Of a stretch of 64,000 nucleotides of DNA, positions 36,529 through 45,715 are shown in pieces. Each line of letters starts with the position of its first letter. Within the stretch, counting starts at the first letter, position 1. The stretch lies in the NCBI GenBank assembly GCA_018666155.1, contig JABJAH010000046.1, forward strand, positions 1 through 64,000, given 5' to 3'. The translations under genes were made by a program, and so were the position numbers. This stretch comes from Rhodospirillaceae bacterium. GTDB lineage: Bacteria; Pseudomonadota; Alphaproteobacteria; Rhodospirillales; Rhodospirillaceae. The notes under the pieces were generated by a model. That model was not told the DNA's origin. It did no database searches and saw nothing but the letters and a program-made list of their open reading frames with translations.

Positions 36529-37908
36529 TTAATCCGCTGATTGGTGTTCTTCGCGTTCAACCAGTTTGCGGCCGCCGGACAGGCGGTCAGAGGTTATTTT
36601 GAAAATAATTGGGCTGAGCAAGACGAGAGCCAGCAAGTTAGGGATCGCCATTAGTGCATTCATAATGTCGGCCATCAGCCAGATGATTTCTAGGCCGGTG
36701 AGCGCGCCGACCGGGATCGCCGCACACCACAACACCCGAAACGGGGTGATGGCTTTTGGTCCGAACAGAAACTCGGCACAGCGTTCGCCGTAGTAGCTCC
36801 AGCCTAGAATGGTGGTGAAGGCAAAAACCATTAAGGCAAACACGACGATGAAGTTGCCGTAGGGGAGGGCGCTTTCGAAGGCTAGCGCCGTCATCGTCGC
36901 GCCATTTTCACCGCTGGTCCACGCGCCAGTAACGATAATCACCAGGGCCGTCATGGTGCAGACGATGATGGTATCGATGAAAGTCCCAAGCATGCCAATC
37001 GCGCCTTGGCGAACGGGGTCGTTGGTTTTTGCGGCCGCGTGGGCAATTGGTGCCGAGCCTAGGCCCGCTTCATTTGAGAAAATACCCCGTGCGACCCCGA
37101 AGCGGATGGCGGCCATTACACCGGCTCCAGCGAACCCGCCGGTGGCCGCAGTTCCGGTAAAGGCGTCGGAGACGATCAACGACAAGGCAGCTGGAATCTC
37201 ACCGACGTGCATTGCCAAGATGACGAGGCTAGCGCTGACATAAAACACCACCATGATCGGAACCAGTTTGCCAGCTACCTGAGCGATACGCTGAATGCCA
37301 CCGATCAAAACCATGGCTGTTAGAGTCAGGACGACGAACGCCGTAATCCACATCGGCACGCCGAGGTTGGACTCAACGACGTCGGAAATTGAATTCGCTT
37401 GCACCGTGTTGCCCGCACCCAGCCCAGCGGTAATGGCCAAGATCGCGAAGGCGGTGCCGAGCCAAGCCCACTTCGGGCCCAGACCATTCTTGATGTAATA
37501 CATGGGGCCGCCTACATAGCGGCCGTCTTCGTCAATCTCACGAAAGTGCACAGCCATAACAGCTTCGCCGTACTTTGTTGCCATGCCAACGAAGGCGGTC
37601 ATCCACATCCAGAATATGGCCCCAGGCCCACCGAGGAAGATGGCCGTCGCTACGCCGGCGATATTGCCTGTGCCAACAGTTGCAGATAGGGCTGTCATCA
37701 GGGCTTTAAAGGGGGATATCTCGCCCTCGCCGGCTGCCTCTTCACTGGCGTCTTTACTGAACAGAACGCGAAGAGCTTCTGGCAGGCGCCGTATCGATAT
37801 GCCTTTGAGACCGATAGTGAGATATAGGCCAATGCCAAGCAGTGGAAACATCATGATCAGCCATACCCAATCGCTGATCATGCCCAAAACGCCGGCAAAG
37901 TTGTCCAT
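36529..37908 (-). CDS. Alanine/glycine:cation symporter (AGCS family)
   Basis: A 459-residue transporter with about eleven membrane helices. Diagnostic segments are SPFKALMTALSATVGTGNI, the family signature near residue 70, then GGPGAIFWMWMTAFVGMATKY, and GVARGIFSNEAGLGSAPIAHA. It imports alanine or glycine with Na+. It lies 22 bases upstream of the sulfide:quinone oxidoreductase gene in the same direction, perhaps sharing a transcript by position only. Confidence 0.95.
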   Translation of the reverse strand: MDNFAGVLGMISDWVWLIMMFPLLGIGLYLTIGLKGISIRRLPEALRVLFSKDASEEAAGEGEISPFKALMTALSATVGTGNIAGVATAIFLGGPGAIFWMWMTAFVGMATKYGEAVMAVHFREIDEDGRYVGGPMYYIKNGLGPKWAWLGTAFAILAITAGLGAGNTVQANSISDVVESNLGVPMWITAFVVLTLTAMVLIGGIQRIAQVAGKLVPIMVVFYVSASLVILAMHVGEIPAALSLIVSDAFTGTAATGGFAGAGVMAAIRFGVARGIFSNEAGLGSAPIAHAAAKTNDPVRQGAIGMLGTFIDTIIVCTMTALVIIVTGAWTSGENGATMTALAFESALPYGNFIVVFALMVFAFTTILGWSYYGERCAEFLFGPKAITPFRVLWCAAIPVGALTGLEIIWLMADIMNALMAIPNLLALVLLSPIIFKITSDRLSGGRKLVEREEHQSAD

Positions 37909-37985
37909 TCGTCGATCCCCTTTCTATGCCCAACCCGAGACGGGCTGCCCTAACCATACCGGTCTCGGGCGCGAGTCACAAAGGG

Positions 37986-39044
37986 CTATGACGGATCGGT
38001 ATCTTGCGGAGGGTAGGTATGGGTCCGGCCGTTTACGTCTTCTACCAAGGCCAAGCCGTCAGCTGACTCCGTGACGTAGGACGGCCCGACCGGGACTTTG
38101 CCGTATCCCCCCGGAATGTCGAGCATATAGGTTGGCAGGGCGAGGCCCGAGACGCGGCCCCGGAGCTGTTTCATCAGCGCCTGCCCTGTCTCAATCGGGA
38201 CCCGAAAGTGACCGGTGCCTGGGGCCAGGTCCGGGTGATGCAGGTAATAGGGAGTGATGCGAATACGCACCATGGCGCGAAATAGAGTTTCAAGTGTTTC
38301 GGCGTTGTCGTTGATACCCTTTAGCAGCACCGTCTGCCCGACGAGAGGAATCCCAGCACTGGTCAGTCGGCCACACGCTTCAATCGCGTCCGGCGATAGC
38401 TCGCGCGCGTGGTTGCTGTGGACAGCGACGTAAACCGTCGTGCGGCGGCCGGACAGCACTTGCACTAGTTCCTCGGAAATTCGGTCCGGCACGGCTACGG
38501 GCACACGAGTGTGAAAACGTACAACCTGCACATGCTCAATCGAATCTAGTTCGTCTAAGAGATTTGCGATCCGCTTGGGAGAAAGAACGAGGGGGTCCCC
38601 GCCCGTGAGGATGACTTCCCAAATGTCTGGGTGTTCCCTGATGTAGTTTAAGGCGGTTGTGATGTCGCTCTCATCCATCGTGTCGCCGCCTGGCCCAACC
38701 ATTTCGCGACGAAAACAGAACCGGCAATAAACAGCACAGGCGCTATGCACTTTTAACAGCACGCGATCCGGGTAGCGGTGCACGAGTCCTTTGACAGGAC
38801 TATAGGTGTCGTCACCAATGGGGTCAGGCCGCTCGTCTGGCGTGGTGACAAGTTCGGCAGTGGAGGGGACGATCTGCAACGCAATCGGGTCGTTGACCGC
38901 ATCTCGATCAATCAACGAAACCATATGCCGGGGTGCAGCAATAGCGTAGCGCTCAGCAACATGTTTTAGGGCGCCCGCATCGGCAGGACTAATGAGTCCC
39001 TCGGATACAAGCGCCTCAGGTGTCGTCGCCACTGTCTTTTGCAT
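37986..39044 (-). CDS. Lysine 2,3-aminomutase-family radical SAM protein (KamA/EpmB-like)
   Basis: A 352-residue radical SAM/PLP enzyme with the 4Fe-4S motif CAVYCRFCFRRE (about residue 105), GGDPLVLSPKRI, and the PLP-Lys region in MLDIPGGYGKVP. It lacks the long C-terminal extension of clostridial lysine 2,3-aminomutase and so has the size of EpmB-type enzymes that isomerise lysine for modification of elongation factor P; efp and epmA are not in the window, so this is tentative. The ATG at 39044 is chosen because an AGGA site lies 7 bases before it; earlier in-frame starts at 39065 and 39074 lack one. Confidence 0.85.
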   Translation of the reverse strand: MQKTVATTPEALVSEGLISPADAGALKHVAERYAIAAPRHMVSLIDRDAVNDPIALQIVPSTAELVTTPDERPDPIGDDTYSPVKGLVHRYPDRVLLKVHSACAVYCRFCFRREMVGPGGDTMDESDITTALNYIREHPDIWEVILTGGDPLVLSPKRIANLLDELDSIEHVQVVRFHTRVPVAVPDRISEELVQVLSGRRTTVYVAVHSNHARELSPDAIEACGRLTSAGIPLVGQTVLLKGINDNAETLETLFRAMVRIRITPYYLHHPDLAPGTGHFRVPIETGQALMKQLRGRVSGLALPTYMLDIPGGYGKVPVGPSYVTESADGLALVEDVNGRTHTYPPQDTDPS

Positions 39045-39187
39045 GCGGTGGTCCTGGTGCGTCATAGTGGCCATTCGGTAAACGGTGTTCACGTGAGGAA
39101 TAGTTCAACGGCTGTTCTAGGCTTTCCCATAGGAACACCGCAAGGTTGGGCCCAATAAAGACAGATCTGCACCTGGGATGAACCGAT

Positions 39188-41185
39188 ATGATTTTGTTGC
39201 AAACACCATGGACGCCAGCCACTGCCGAGGGCGCGCTTTCAGGAGTCATAGCGCAGGCGCTCAAAACGCTCGTTGAACCCGAGGGAGCGTTGGTGTTGCT
39301 TCCTCATGGTGACGGAAGTCCGGACCAGGCGGTGCCGGAAGACGTTGCCGTTGTTGCGCTGACATCCCTAGCTAAGGCTCACGCTATTTCTCTATGTGGC
39401 TCGGCCTACGTGATCGACGAGGACGGCGCGACGCGAACGGTGGGGTATCTGGCCGGGCTAAACGGGGACCTGCTGATCCGCATGCCAAAGATCATGCCGG
39501 ATTTGATTGAAGGCTTCACCGATACGGTTTCATCGAACTCGCAGCCCTCAGATTTCCCGGTTGCGATGACGGCCGAAGGGCAGGTCGGTATTCTCTGCGG
39601 AGAAGACGTTCTTTCACCTCATATTGTCCGTTCCCTCATCACCAGCGGCGCGGAGGTTATCTTGAACCCGAGCCGGGAGCGGACCGACAGGCTTTTCGAG
39701 ATCCGCCAAAAAGCCCGGCAAGCGCGGTCATATGAGAACCTTGCCTATGTCGCGTTAGCATCGGCAAGTTCCGTCACGATCGACGGGACGACAACCAAGT
39801 TACCGGCTGCAACCGCTCTGGCGGAAATGTGGGGAACAGAACTACGTGCCTCATCCGACGAGTCCTTCATCGTTGGAGATATAGATATCGAAAGTCTGCG
39901 CCGTCGCCGTGAAGAGCCCATGGGCAATTTGCCGGCCATCGTACGCATGCGTTTGTATGCCGAGGGCTATGCCCAAGAAGCGTCCAACGCGCCGCCGTCC
40001 CCGGCCTCTCGCCAAGAATGGATATCAGCCGGGAAAGAAAAAGTTGCGGCCTCGGCTCAATCAGCACGTGATGAAGACGATAGAATTGACCGCTATGACG
40101 CGGTGCTCGGGCAAACTGTGACCCGCGTGGCGTTAAATCCGGATCACCTCGCCGAATGCCGCCAGCAGAACTTAGATAACGCGCTGTATGTGGTTGCTCC
40201 CTTCGCCCGCTCACCTGGCGTCAAGCTGGTTGTCTTCCCTGAATTCTTCCTCACCGGTGCGGTGAGTCAGCTCGGCAGTAGCTCGGGTCATATTGCGAGT
40301 AAAATCGGGATTTCATTTCCGGGGCCAGAAGCCGATCAACTGGCGAAGTTCGCTCAAGACAACAATACTTATGTGTCTGGCGGTGTCTTTGAATACGACC
40401 CCGCTTGGCCGGAGCGTTTCTTTAATTCAGCATTTATTTTCGATGACAGCGGAAACTTGATTCACCTTTATCGCAAGATTCATTGTGCTGACGTGTTTGG
40501 TCGTTTGCCCGATACGACACCGGGCAGCGTCTATACGGAATATGTCGATCGTTACGGCTATGACCATCTCTTTCCGGTCGCTGATACGCCGCTCGGAAAA
40601 TTATGCACTGTCATTTGTTTCGACATGAATTTTGGCGAGACTCACCGTGCGATGGTCAAGCGTGGTGCCGAAGTTATTATTCATCCGACATCAGAACCAC
40701 ACAACGTGCGCAGACGCGGCTGGGATATTGCACGCCACGTCCGGGCGTTTGAAAATACGGCCTATCTCTTAACCGCCGGTCATGGTGGCGAATTCCGTGG
40801 AGAAGGCCTGAGCTTCCCCGGATCGATGCAACGGGGCTATTCGAAGGTCGTCAATTTCGATGGATCTCTTCAATGCATTGTCGATGGTCCTGGCGCAGTG
40901 CCTCTGGTTGGCTCCCTGGACATGACGGCGCTACGGCGTGCCCGCGCAGATCTTAAGGGTAATCTTGCAGCGTGGGATGATCCGGTGGTGTACGCCCATA
41001 AGTATGCGGCTGAGCGTGGCCTTCCCAATGATGCCTGGTCGGGAGATCCAATGGTCAATCCCTATGAGGGTGCGGCCGAAATCAAGAAGATGATCGACAT
41101 CTATCAGCGTGAAAACGTCTATATCCGACCCCAGGGTTCTGGGAAAAAACCCCCTATCGACCAGTCTATGCAGGCGGTCGTCTAA
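39188..41185 (+). CDS. Tandem-domain nitrilase-superfamily carbon-nitrogen hydrolase (paralogue 1)
   Basis: A 665-residue protein with two nitrilase-type domains. The C-terminal one (about 305-600) keeps the full Glu-Lys-Cys triad: FPEFFLTG (Glu352), HLYRKIHCADVF (Lys430), VICFDMNFGE (Cys478), so it should hydrolyse a C-N bond in an amide or nitrile. The N-terminal one (about 1-260) keeps Lys101 and Cys137 (GILCGEDVL) but has His40 (LLPHGDGS) where the Glu belongs, so it is probably not catalytic. A GGGA site lies 8 bases before the ATG. It is similar along its whole length to the genes at 42023 and 46767. The cytoplasm is likely, as no signal is seen. Substrate unknown. Confidence 0.88.
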   Translation: MILLQTPWTPATAEGALSGVIAQALKTLVEPEGALVLLPHGDGSPDQAVPEDVAVVALTSLAKAHAISLCGSAYVIDEDGATRTVGYLAGLNGDLLIRMPKIMPDLIEGFTDTVSSNSQPSDFPVAMTAEGQVGILCGEDVLSPHIVRSLITSGAEVILNPSRERTDRLFEIRQKARQARSYENLAYVALASASSVTIDGTTTKLPAATALAEMWGTELRASSDESFIVGDIDIESLRRRREEPMGNLPAIVRMRLYAEGYAQEASNAPPSPASRQEWISAGKEKVAASAQSARDEDDRIDRYDAVLGQTVTRVALNPDHLAECRQQNLDNALYVVAPFARSPGVKLVVFPEFFLTGAVSQLGSSSGHIASKIGISFPGPEADQLAKFAQDNNTYVSGGVFEYDPAWPERFFNSAFIFDDSGNLIHLYRKIHCADVFGRLPDTTPGSVYTEYVDRYGYDHLFPVADTPLGKLCTVICFDMNFGETHRAMVKRGAEVIIHPTSEPHNVRRRGWDIARHVRAFENTAYLLTAGHGGEFRGEGLSFPGSMQRGYSKVVNFDGSLQCIVDGPGAVPLVGSLDMTALRRARADLKGNLAAWDDPVVYAHKYAAERGLPNDAWSGDPMVNPYEGAAEIKKMIDIYQRENVYIRPQGSGKKPPIDQSMQAVV

Positions 41186-41273
41186 CGCGGCCTCACTGGG
41201 AATTGAGACTCGCGCAGACGAGGGATCGTGTCATACTTCCCGCTATAAAAAATAATTCGGGAGACAGCGCACA

Positions 41274-41981
41274 ATGTTTAGAAAAATGGCTTCGAGTCTT
41301 ATCGCGTTGGTCGTCGGTATGCTTATGGCGACCAGTGTGATGGCCGTCGACGGACCGGTTTTGGTCTTTGGTGGGACGAGCGGAACCGGCTTAGGTGCCG
41401 TTCAAAACCTTCGCGCTATGGACGTGCCGGTGACGGTATTCGTGAGACCTACATCTAACTTGAGTGATCTTGAAGGTCTGGGCGTCAAAACAGTCGTTGG
41501 GAATGCCTTGAACGCCGAAGACGTCGACCAAGCTTTCAAGTCTGATGATTTTAAGATTGTAATTAGTTCTCTAGGAGGACGGCGTGGTGAAAGGCGCCCC
41601 GACCTTGTCGGAAACCTGAATATTACGGCTGCCGCGAAAGCGAATGAAGTGCGCCGCGTCATTCAGGTGAGCTCCATGGGTGTCGGCACAACCCGCGAGC
41701 CCCCGGGTGAGGGTGCAAACTTTATGGCTGAAGTGCTGTATATAAAAACACTGGCGGAAGACGACCTGATCTACAGCAATTTGGACTACACAATTATCCG
41801 TCCGGGTGGATTGCGCCGCGGTGAAGCGACCGGCACCGGTGTTTTTGAAGACTATGAGCATCGCGGCTCCATCGATCGCCAAGAGTTGGGACGCATGATT
41901 GTTACGATCCTGGATGACCAATCCACTCATAAGCGGATTCTCTACGCTTGGGATCCCACGCTGCCTGCTGGCGAGGAATAG
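41274..41981 (+). CDS. Exported NmrA/SDR-like Rossmann-fold protein (paralogue 1)
   Basis: A 235-residue NAD(P)-binding Rossmann protein of the atypical SDR/NmrA type: VLVFGGTSGTGLGAV (Gly-rich loop), FVRPTSNL, VVGNALNAEDV, VIQVSSMGVG, TIIRPGGLRRG. Unusually, it opens with a signal peptide (residues 1-24: MFRKMASSLIALVVGM with cleavage near SVMA|VDG). A GGGAGA site precedes the ATG. It lies between two nitrilase paralogues and is matched by a 235-residue copy at 43986. NmrA-type proteins are normally cytoplasmic redox sensors or reductases, so export is odd; a periplasmic nucleotide pool is not expected. Confidence 0.85.
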   Translation: MFRKMASSLIALVVGMLMATSVMAVDGPVLVFGGTSGTGLGAVQNLRAMDVPVTVFVRPTSNLSDLEGLGVKTVVGNALNAEDVDQAFKSDDFKIVISSLGGRRGERRPDLVGNLNITAAAKANEVRRVIQVSSMGVGTTREPPGEGANFMAEVLYIKTLAEDDLIYSNLDYTIIRPGGLRRGEATGTGVFEDYEHRGSIDRQELGRMIVTILDDQSTHKRILYAWDPTLPAGEE

Positions 41982-42022
41982 GACGCCCTGCACTCAGCGT
42001 TCAAGAATCGGAGGGCTCACTC

Positions 42023-43981
42023 ATGTTTCTGTTGCAAACACCCTGGTCCATAGACTCGCTGGAGGCTGTTGACGCCGCGCTCCAGCAAGCCATCCGCACA
42101 CGGGTAAACGGCGGGCCCACCTTGGCCCTTCTCCCGCATAGCGACGGGTCGGAGCACGATGCGTGTTCTGAAAAAGACGTCGTCAGTGCGCTTGCCGGTT
42201 TGGCGAAAGCTCGTGCTGTCTACATCGGGGCATCGGCCTACGTCAGGGTCGACGGTGAGGCTGTGCCTCGGACTGTCGGACTCATCATCGGGCCGGATGG
42301 TGATGTCATGGCGCGAACCGCCAAGGTGATGCCGGACTTCATTGAGGGCTACACCGATACCGCGGCAGACACGTTCCAGCCTGCATCCTTTCAGATCGCT
42401 CGTACGCCGCTCGGCCAGATTGGCATTCTGTGTGGTGAAGATATCCTAGCGCCCCATGTTGTCCGCACCATGCTTGTTCACGGGGCAGAGATTATTCTCA
42501 ACCCAGCCCGAGAACGATCTGACGCATTGTTTGATAGCCGCACAGTCGCCCGTGTGGCCCGCGCTTATGAGAATGTTGTCTATGTCGCGGTCGCGTCACC
42601 AAATACCGCGACGATAGATGGCGCCAGCGTTACGCTCCCCCAAGCAACAGCGCTCTATCCACCCCAGGGCAAAGCCATCAGTGTTCGAGGTGCTGAGTCG
42701 TACCTCAGTGCGGATATTGATATTGAAGCCTTGAGGCGTAGGCGCGTCGCGCCAGTTCTCAACTTTGCCAGTATTGTGCGTATGAATCTTTATGCGCCGG
42801 GGTACAAAAATGAAGCTTCGGCACCCACGTCTTCACCCCAATCCCGCGACGAATGGCTGACTGACGGGCAAGCAAGGGTGGCGGCAAAGGCGCGGGCACC
42901 TCAAAGCGATGATGTCACCACCTATAGTGCGATGATCGGTCAGCACGTGGTGCACCAATCGCACACACCGGAGCAGCTCGTTGAGCGCCGTCAGCCTAAT
43001 CTGGATGATGCGTTTGACCTGGTCCGAAACTATGGCGCGCGGGCCGCTAACTTGAAGTTGGTTGTGTACCCAGAGTTCTTTTTGACCGGGCCGGTCAGTC
43101 CGTTGGGATTCAAGCTCGGGCACATCGCCGACAAAATTGGCGTGACCTTCCCAGGGCCGGAGATGGATCAGGTCGCAGCCTTCGCCCAGGAAATCGGCGC
43201 CTATGTCTCAGGTGGTGTATTTGAATATGACCCGGAGTGGCCGAGCCGGTTCTTCAACACGGCCTTTATCTACGACCCATCGGGCAATCTCATCCATCGC
43301 TACCGCAAAATTCACTGCGGCGACACGATGGGCTTTCTGCCCGATACCACGCCAGGCAGCGTGTTCGATCAATACGTTGATAAATATGGCTATGAACACC
43401 TGTTCCCCGTCGCCGATACACCAATCGGCCGTTTGGCGACGACGATCTGTTTTGACAACAATTTCCCCGAGACCTATCGCGCCATGGCTCAACGTGGCGC
43501 CGAGGTTATCTTGCACCCGACATCAGAACCGCACGGGGCACATAGGATGGGGTGGGATGCGGCCCGACGAATGCGGGCATTCGAGAACGTCGCCTACGTT
43601 TTATCCGCAGGGCATGGGGGCGAATATTTCCTGCCCGGCCGGACGTCGCCAAGTTCGCGCGGGCGTGGTTATTCCAAGTTCATCAATTTCGATGGATCGG
43701 TTCAGGCGGAAGCCGACACAGCGGGACAGGTACCGCTTGGCGGTGTAATCGACCTTCGTGCCCTGCGGCAAGCGCGGGCTGACCTCCAAGCCAACGTGGC
43801 GCTGTGGGACGATTCGGTTGTCTACGCCGATGAGTACGGCAAAACACCGCGCGGATTGCCCAACAATCTTTGGCCAGACGACCCCCTCGGGAATCCCTAC
43901 TTCGGTGGTGCTGAGATAAAGAAAGTCGCAGCGGCCTACGTTGAAGCGGGTATTTTTGTCGCTCCGCAGGCTGCAGAGTAG
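42023..43981 (+). CDS. Tandem-domain nitrilase-superfamily carbon-nitrogen hydrolase (paralogue 2)
   Basis: A 652-residue paralogue of the gene at 39188, sharing both domains and the same gaps. C-terminal triad: YPEFFLTG (Glu351), HRYRKIHCGD (Lys429), TICFDNNFPE (Cys476), all intact. N-terminal domain: His39 in LLPHSDGS in place of Glu, Lys101 and Cys137 (GILCGEDIL) kept. The ATG at 42023 with GGAGGG nine bases upstream is preferred over a start at 41948 inside the preceding gene. It follows the first exported Rossmann gene by 41 bases and is followed by the second one 4 bases after its stop, so these genes form one transcription unit. Confidence 0.88.
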   Translation: MFLLQTPWSIDSLEAVDAALQQAIRTRVNGGPTLALLPHSDGSEHDACSEKDVVSALAGLAKARAVYIGASAYVRVDGEAVPRTVGLIIGPDGDVMARTAKVMPDFIEGYTDTAADTFQPASFQIARTPLGQIGILCGEDILAPHVVRTMLVHGAEIILNPARERSDALFDSRTVARVARAYENVVYVAVASPNTATIDGASVTLPQATALYPPQGKAISVRGAESYLSADIDIEALRRRRVAPVLNFASIVRMNLYAPGYKNEASAPTSSPQSRDEWLTDGQARVAAKARAPQSDDVTTYSAMIGQHVVHQSHTPEQLVERRQPNLDDAFDLVRNYGARAANLKLVVYPEFFLTGPVSPLGFKLGHIADKIGVTFPGPEMDQVAAFAQEIGAYVSGGVFEYDPEWPSRFFNTAFIYDPSGNLIHRYRKIHCGDTMGFLPDTTPGSVFDQYVDKYGYEHLFPVADTPIGRLATTICFDNNFPETYRAMAQRGAEVILHPTSEPHGAHRMGWDAARRMRAFENVAYVLSAGHGGEYFLPGRTSPSSRGRGYSKFINFDGSVQAEADTAGQVPLGGVIDLRALRQARADLQANVALWDDSVVYADEYGKTPRGLPNNLWPDDPLGNPYFGGAEIKKVAAAYVEAGIFVAPQAAE

Positions 43982-43985
43982 AAAC

Positions 43986-44693
43986 ATGGTTCGTGCCATG
44001 GCGACAGCGATTTTGTTTTCGTGGACCTTAGCGGTCGAAGCCTTGGCCGCAGACGTCTTGATTTTCGGCGCAACACGCAACACGGGCTTGGAAACTGCAA
44101 AGATATTGGTCGAACGTGGGGATTCGGTGGCTGCTTTTGTGCGGGAGACGTCCGATGTCACGGCGCTCAAGGGCTTAAGTGTAACGCTAGTGACCGGAGA
44201 TGCCCTTGACGCACCCTCTGTTTCCGCAGCTTTTGTCGGGCGATCCTACGATGCAGTCGTGTCTACCCTGAGCGGAAGCGTACGCAACACGGCTGTCGAC
44301 AGTCAGGGCAACATCAATGTCTTCATGGCTGCCGAAAAGGCCGGTGTTAAACGGTTGGTGTTGGTGACAGCGATCGGGGCTGGCGGTACTGATGGTGTAT
44401 TGCAGGAAGGTGCGCGGCGTTTTCTCAAACCTGTTTTCGACGCTAAAACACAGGCCGAAAATGACCTCATGGCCCGCGATTTGAAATGGACGATACTGCG
44501 GCCAGGGCAACTCCCGGAAGGCCCGGCGACGGGGAAGGGGCTGTTGTCTGAGGACCAGAATCTTATGGGTCGGATAACGATGGGTGAGTTAGCGGCATTG
44601 ATCGTGAAAGCGCTCAATGACGACACAACGATCGGTAAAATTTATCACACGGTTGACAGCGATATGACCGGTTCGTTTTCGTCCTTCGACTAA
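43986..44693 (+). CDS. Exported NmrA/SDR-like Rossmann-fold protein (paralogue 2)
   Basis: A 235-residue protein, exactly as long as the copy at 41274 and with the same layout: signal peptide (residues 1-21, ending EALA|ADV), VLIFGATRNTGLETA, AFVRETSDV, LVTGDALDAPSV, LVLVTAIGAGG and TILRPGQLPEG. The ATG at 43986 is chosen over one at 43941 inside the nitrilase gene because the signal peptide begins there. It starts 4 bases after the paralogue 2 nitrilase stop, repeating the nitrilase-Rossmann order. It ends 4 bases inside the end of the convergent TRAP gene. Confidence 0.84.
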   Translation: MVRAMATAILFSWTLAVEALAADVLIFGATRNTGLETAKILVERGDSVAAFVRETSDVTALKGLSVTLVTGDALDAPSVSAAFVGRSYDAVVSTLSGSVRNTAVDSQGNINVFMAAEKAGVKRLVLVTAIGAGGTDGVLQEGARRFLKPVFDAKTQAENDLMARDLKWTILRPGQLPEGPATGKGLLSEDQNLMGRITMGELAALIVKALNDDTTIGKIYHTVDSDMTGSFSSFD

Positions 44694-45709
44694 CGCCCAG
44701 CGTTGAATGTGCGCTTAGCCTCTTGAATCGCCTCATAGATTTGAGCTGCTTTACCACCGATGCCTTCAATAATCTGATCGGTTACGGGGGCGGATGCCTG
44801 TATCCAAGAGTCTCGTTGAGCCGGTGTCAGAGTGTGAATGGTAAAGCCGATTTCTTCCGCTTGATCGAGAAACTTTTGCTCTTCAGCGCGAGACATGGCG
44901 CGCGCCTGGTCGATCGGAAGCCAGCCGTTCTGCACGATGGCCTGTTGATCTTGCGGCAATCGCCCAAGCCACTTTGAATCTGCGATCACGAAATTGACCG
45001 CGTGCATATGGCTGGTTAAGGACAGATGTGAAGCCTCTTCCGCGATCCCCGTTGGGGCATATAAAATCACAGCGTTGGCGCCCGCATCGACAAGACCCGT
45101 CTGAAGACCGACCACGTTTTCGTTGAAAGAGAGCGGGATGATGTCTGATGCGATGGCTTCGGCAAAAAGCCGGGCCGCAAGACCAGATGAGACCCGAAAT
45201 CGGACACCCTTTAGATCGTCAGGCGTTAGAATCGGTTTCTTTCCATAGACGTGATGAACGCCTACTTCATCCCACGACATGAGAGTGAGACGATGCTCTG
45301 CGAGTAAACCGCTGTATATATCGAATAGTACAGTGTCAAAAATGTGATCCGCTTGCTCCGTGCTATCAAATAAGAAGGGAGTCTGTAGTAGGGCGGCTTC
45401 AGGTACGATTGAACCGACAACCAAACCGGACAAGTTTGCGAATTGAACCCGCCCTCGGCGCAAACTGCTCAAAATCGATTCTTCCGAACCTAATTCTCCC
45501 GAAACCATCGCTGTGACTTTTAGCGCATTGTTTGACTGTTCGTTTACATGGTCACGAAACATCATCCATTTTTCGAATCCGGCTGTGCCCTCAGGAACGC
45601 CGGTTGTGCCGCCGATGATGTTCTGTTGCGCGATAGCTGGTGTGGCAAGGAGAAGCGTCGCGCTAAGCACGGCAACGTATTTTGATAGGGTTTTCACAGG
45701 CTCAATCAT
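44690..45709 (-). CDS. TRAP-transporter solute-binding protein (DctP family), orphan
   Basis: A 339-residue periplasmic binding protein: signal peptide (residues 1-27, ATPAIA|QQN), then the DctP-type segments LKGVRFRVSSGLAARLF (ligand-binding Arg) and ENVVGLQTGLVDAGANAVI. It binds a carboxylate or other organic acid for uptake by a DctQM pair, but no DctQ or DctM gene is in the window, so it is an orphan here. It is 6 bases downstream of the pirin gene in the same leftward unit. Confidence 0.9.
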   Translation of the reverse strand: MIEPVKTLSKYVAVLSATLLLATPAIAQQNIIGGTTGVPEGTAGFEKWMMFRDHVNEQSNNALKVTAMVSGELGSEESILSSLRRGRVQFANLSGLVVGSIVPEAALLQTPFLFDSTEQADHIFDTVLFDIYSGLLAEHRLTLMSWDEVGVHHVYGKKPILTPDDLKGVRFRVSSGLAARLFAEAIASDIIPLSFNENVVGLQTGLVDAGANAVILYAPTGIAEEASHLSLTSHMHAVNFVIADSKWLGRLPQDQQAIVQNGWLPIDQARAMSRAEEQKFLDQAEEIGFTIHTLTPAQRDSWIQASAPVTDQIIEGIGGKAAQIYEAIQEAKRTFNAGR

Positions 45710-45715
45710 GAGCTG

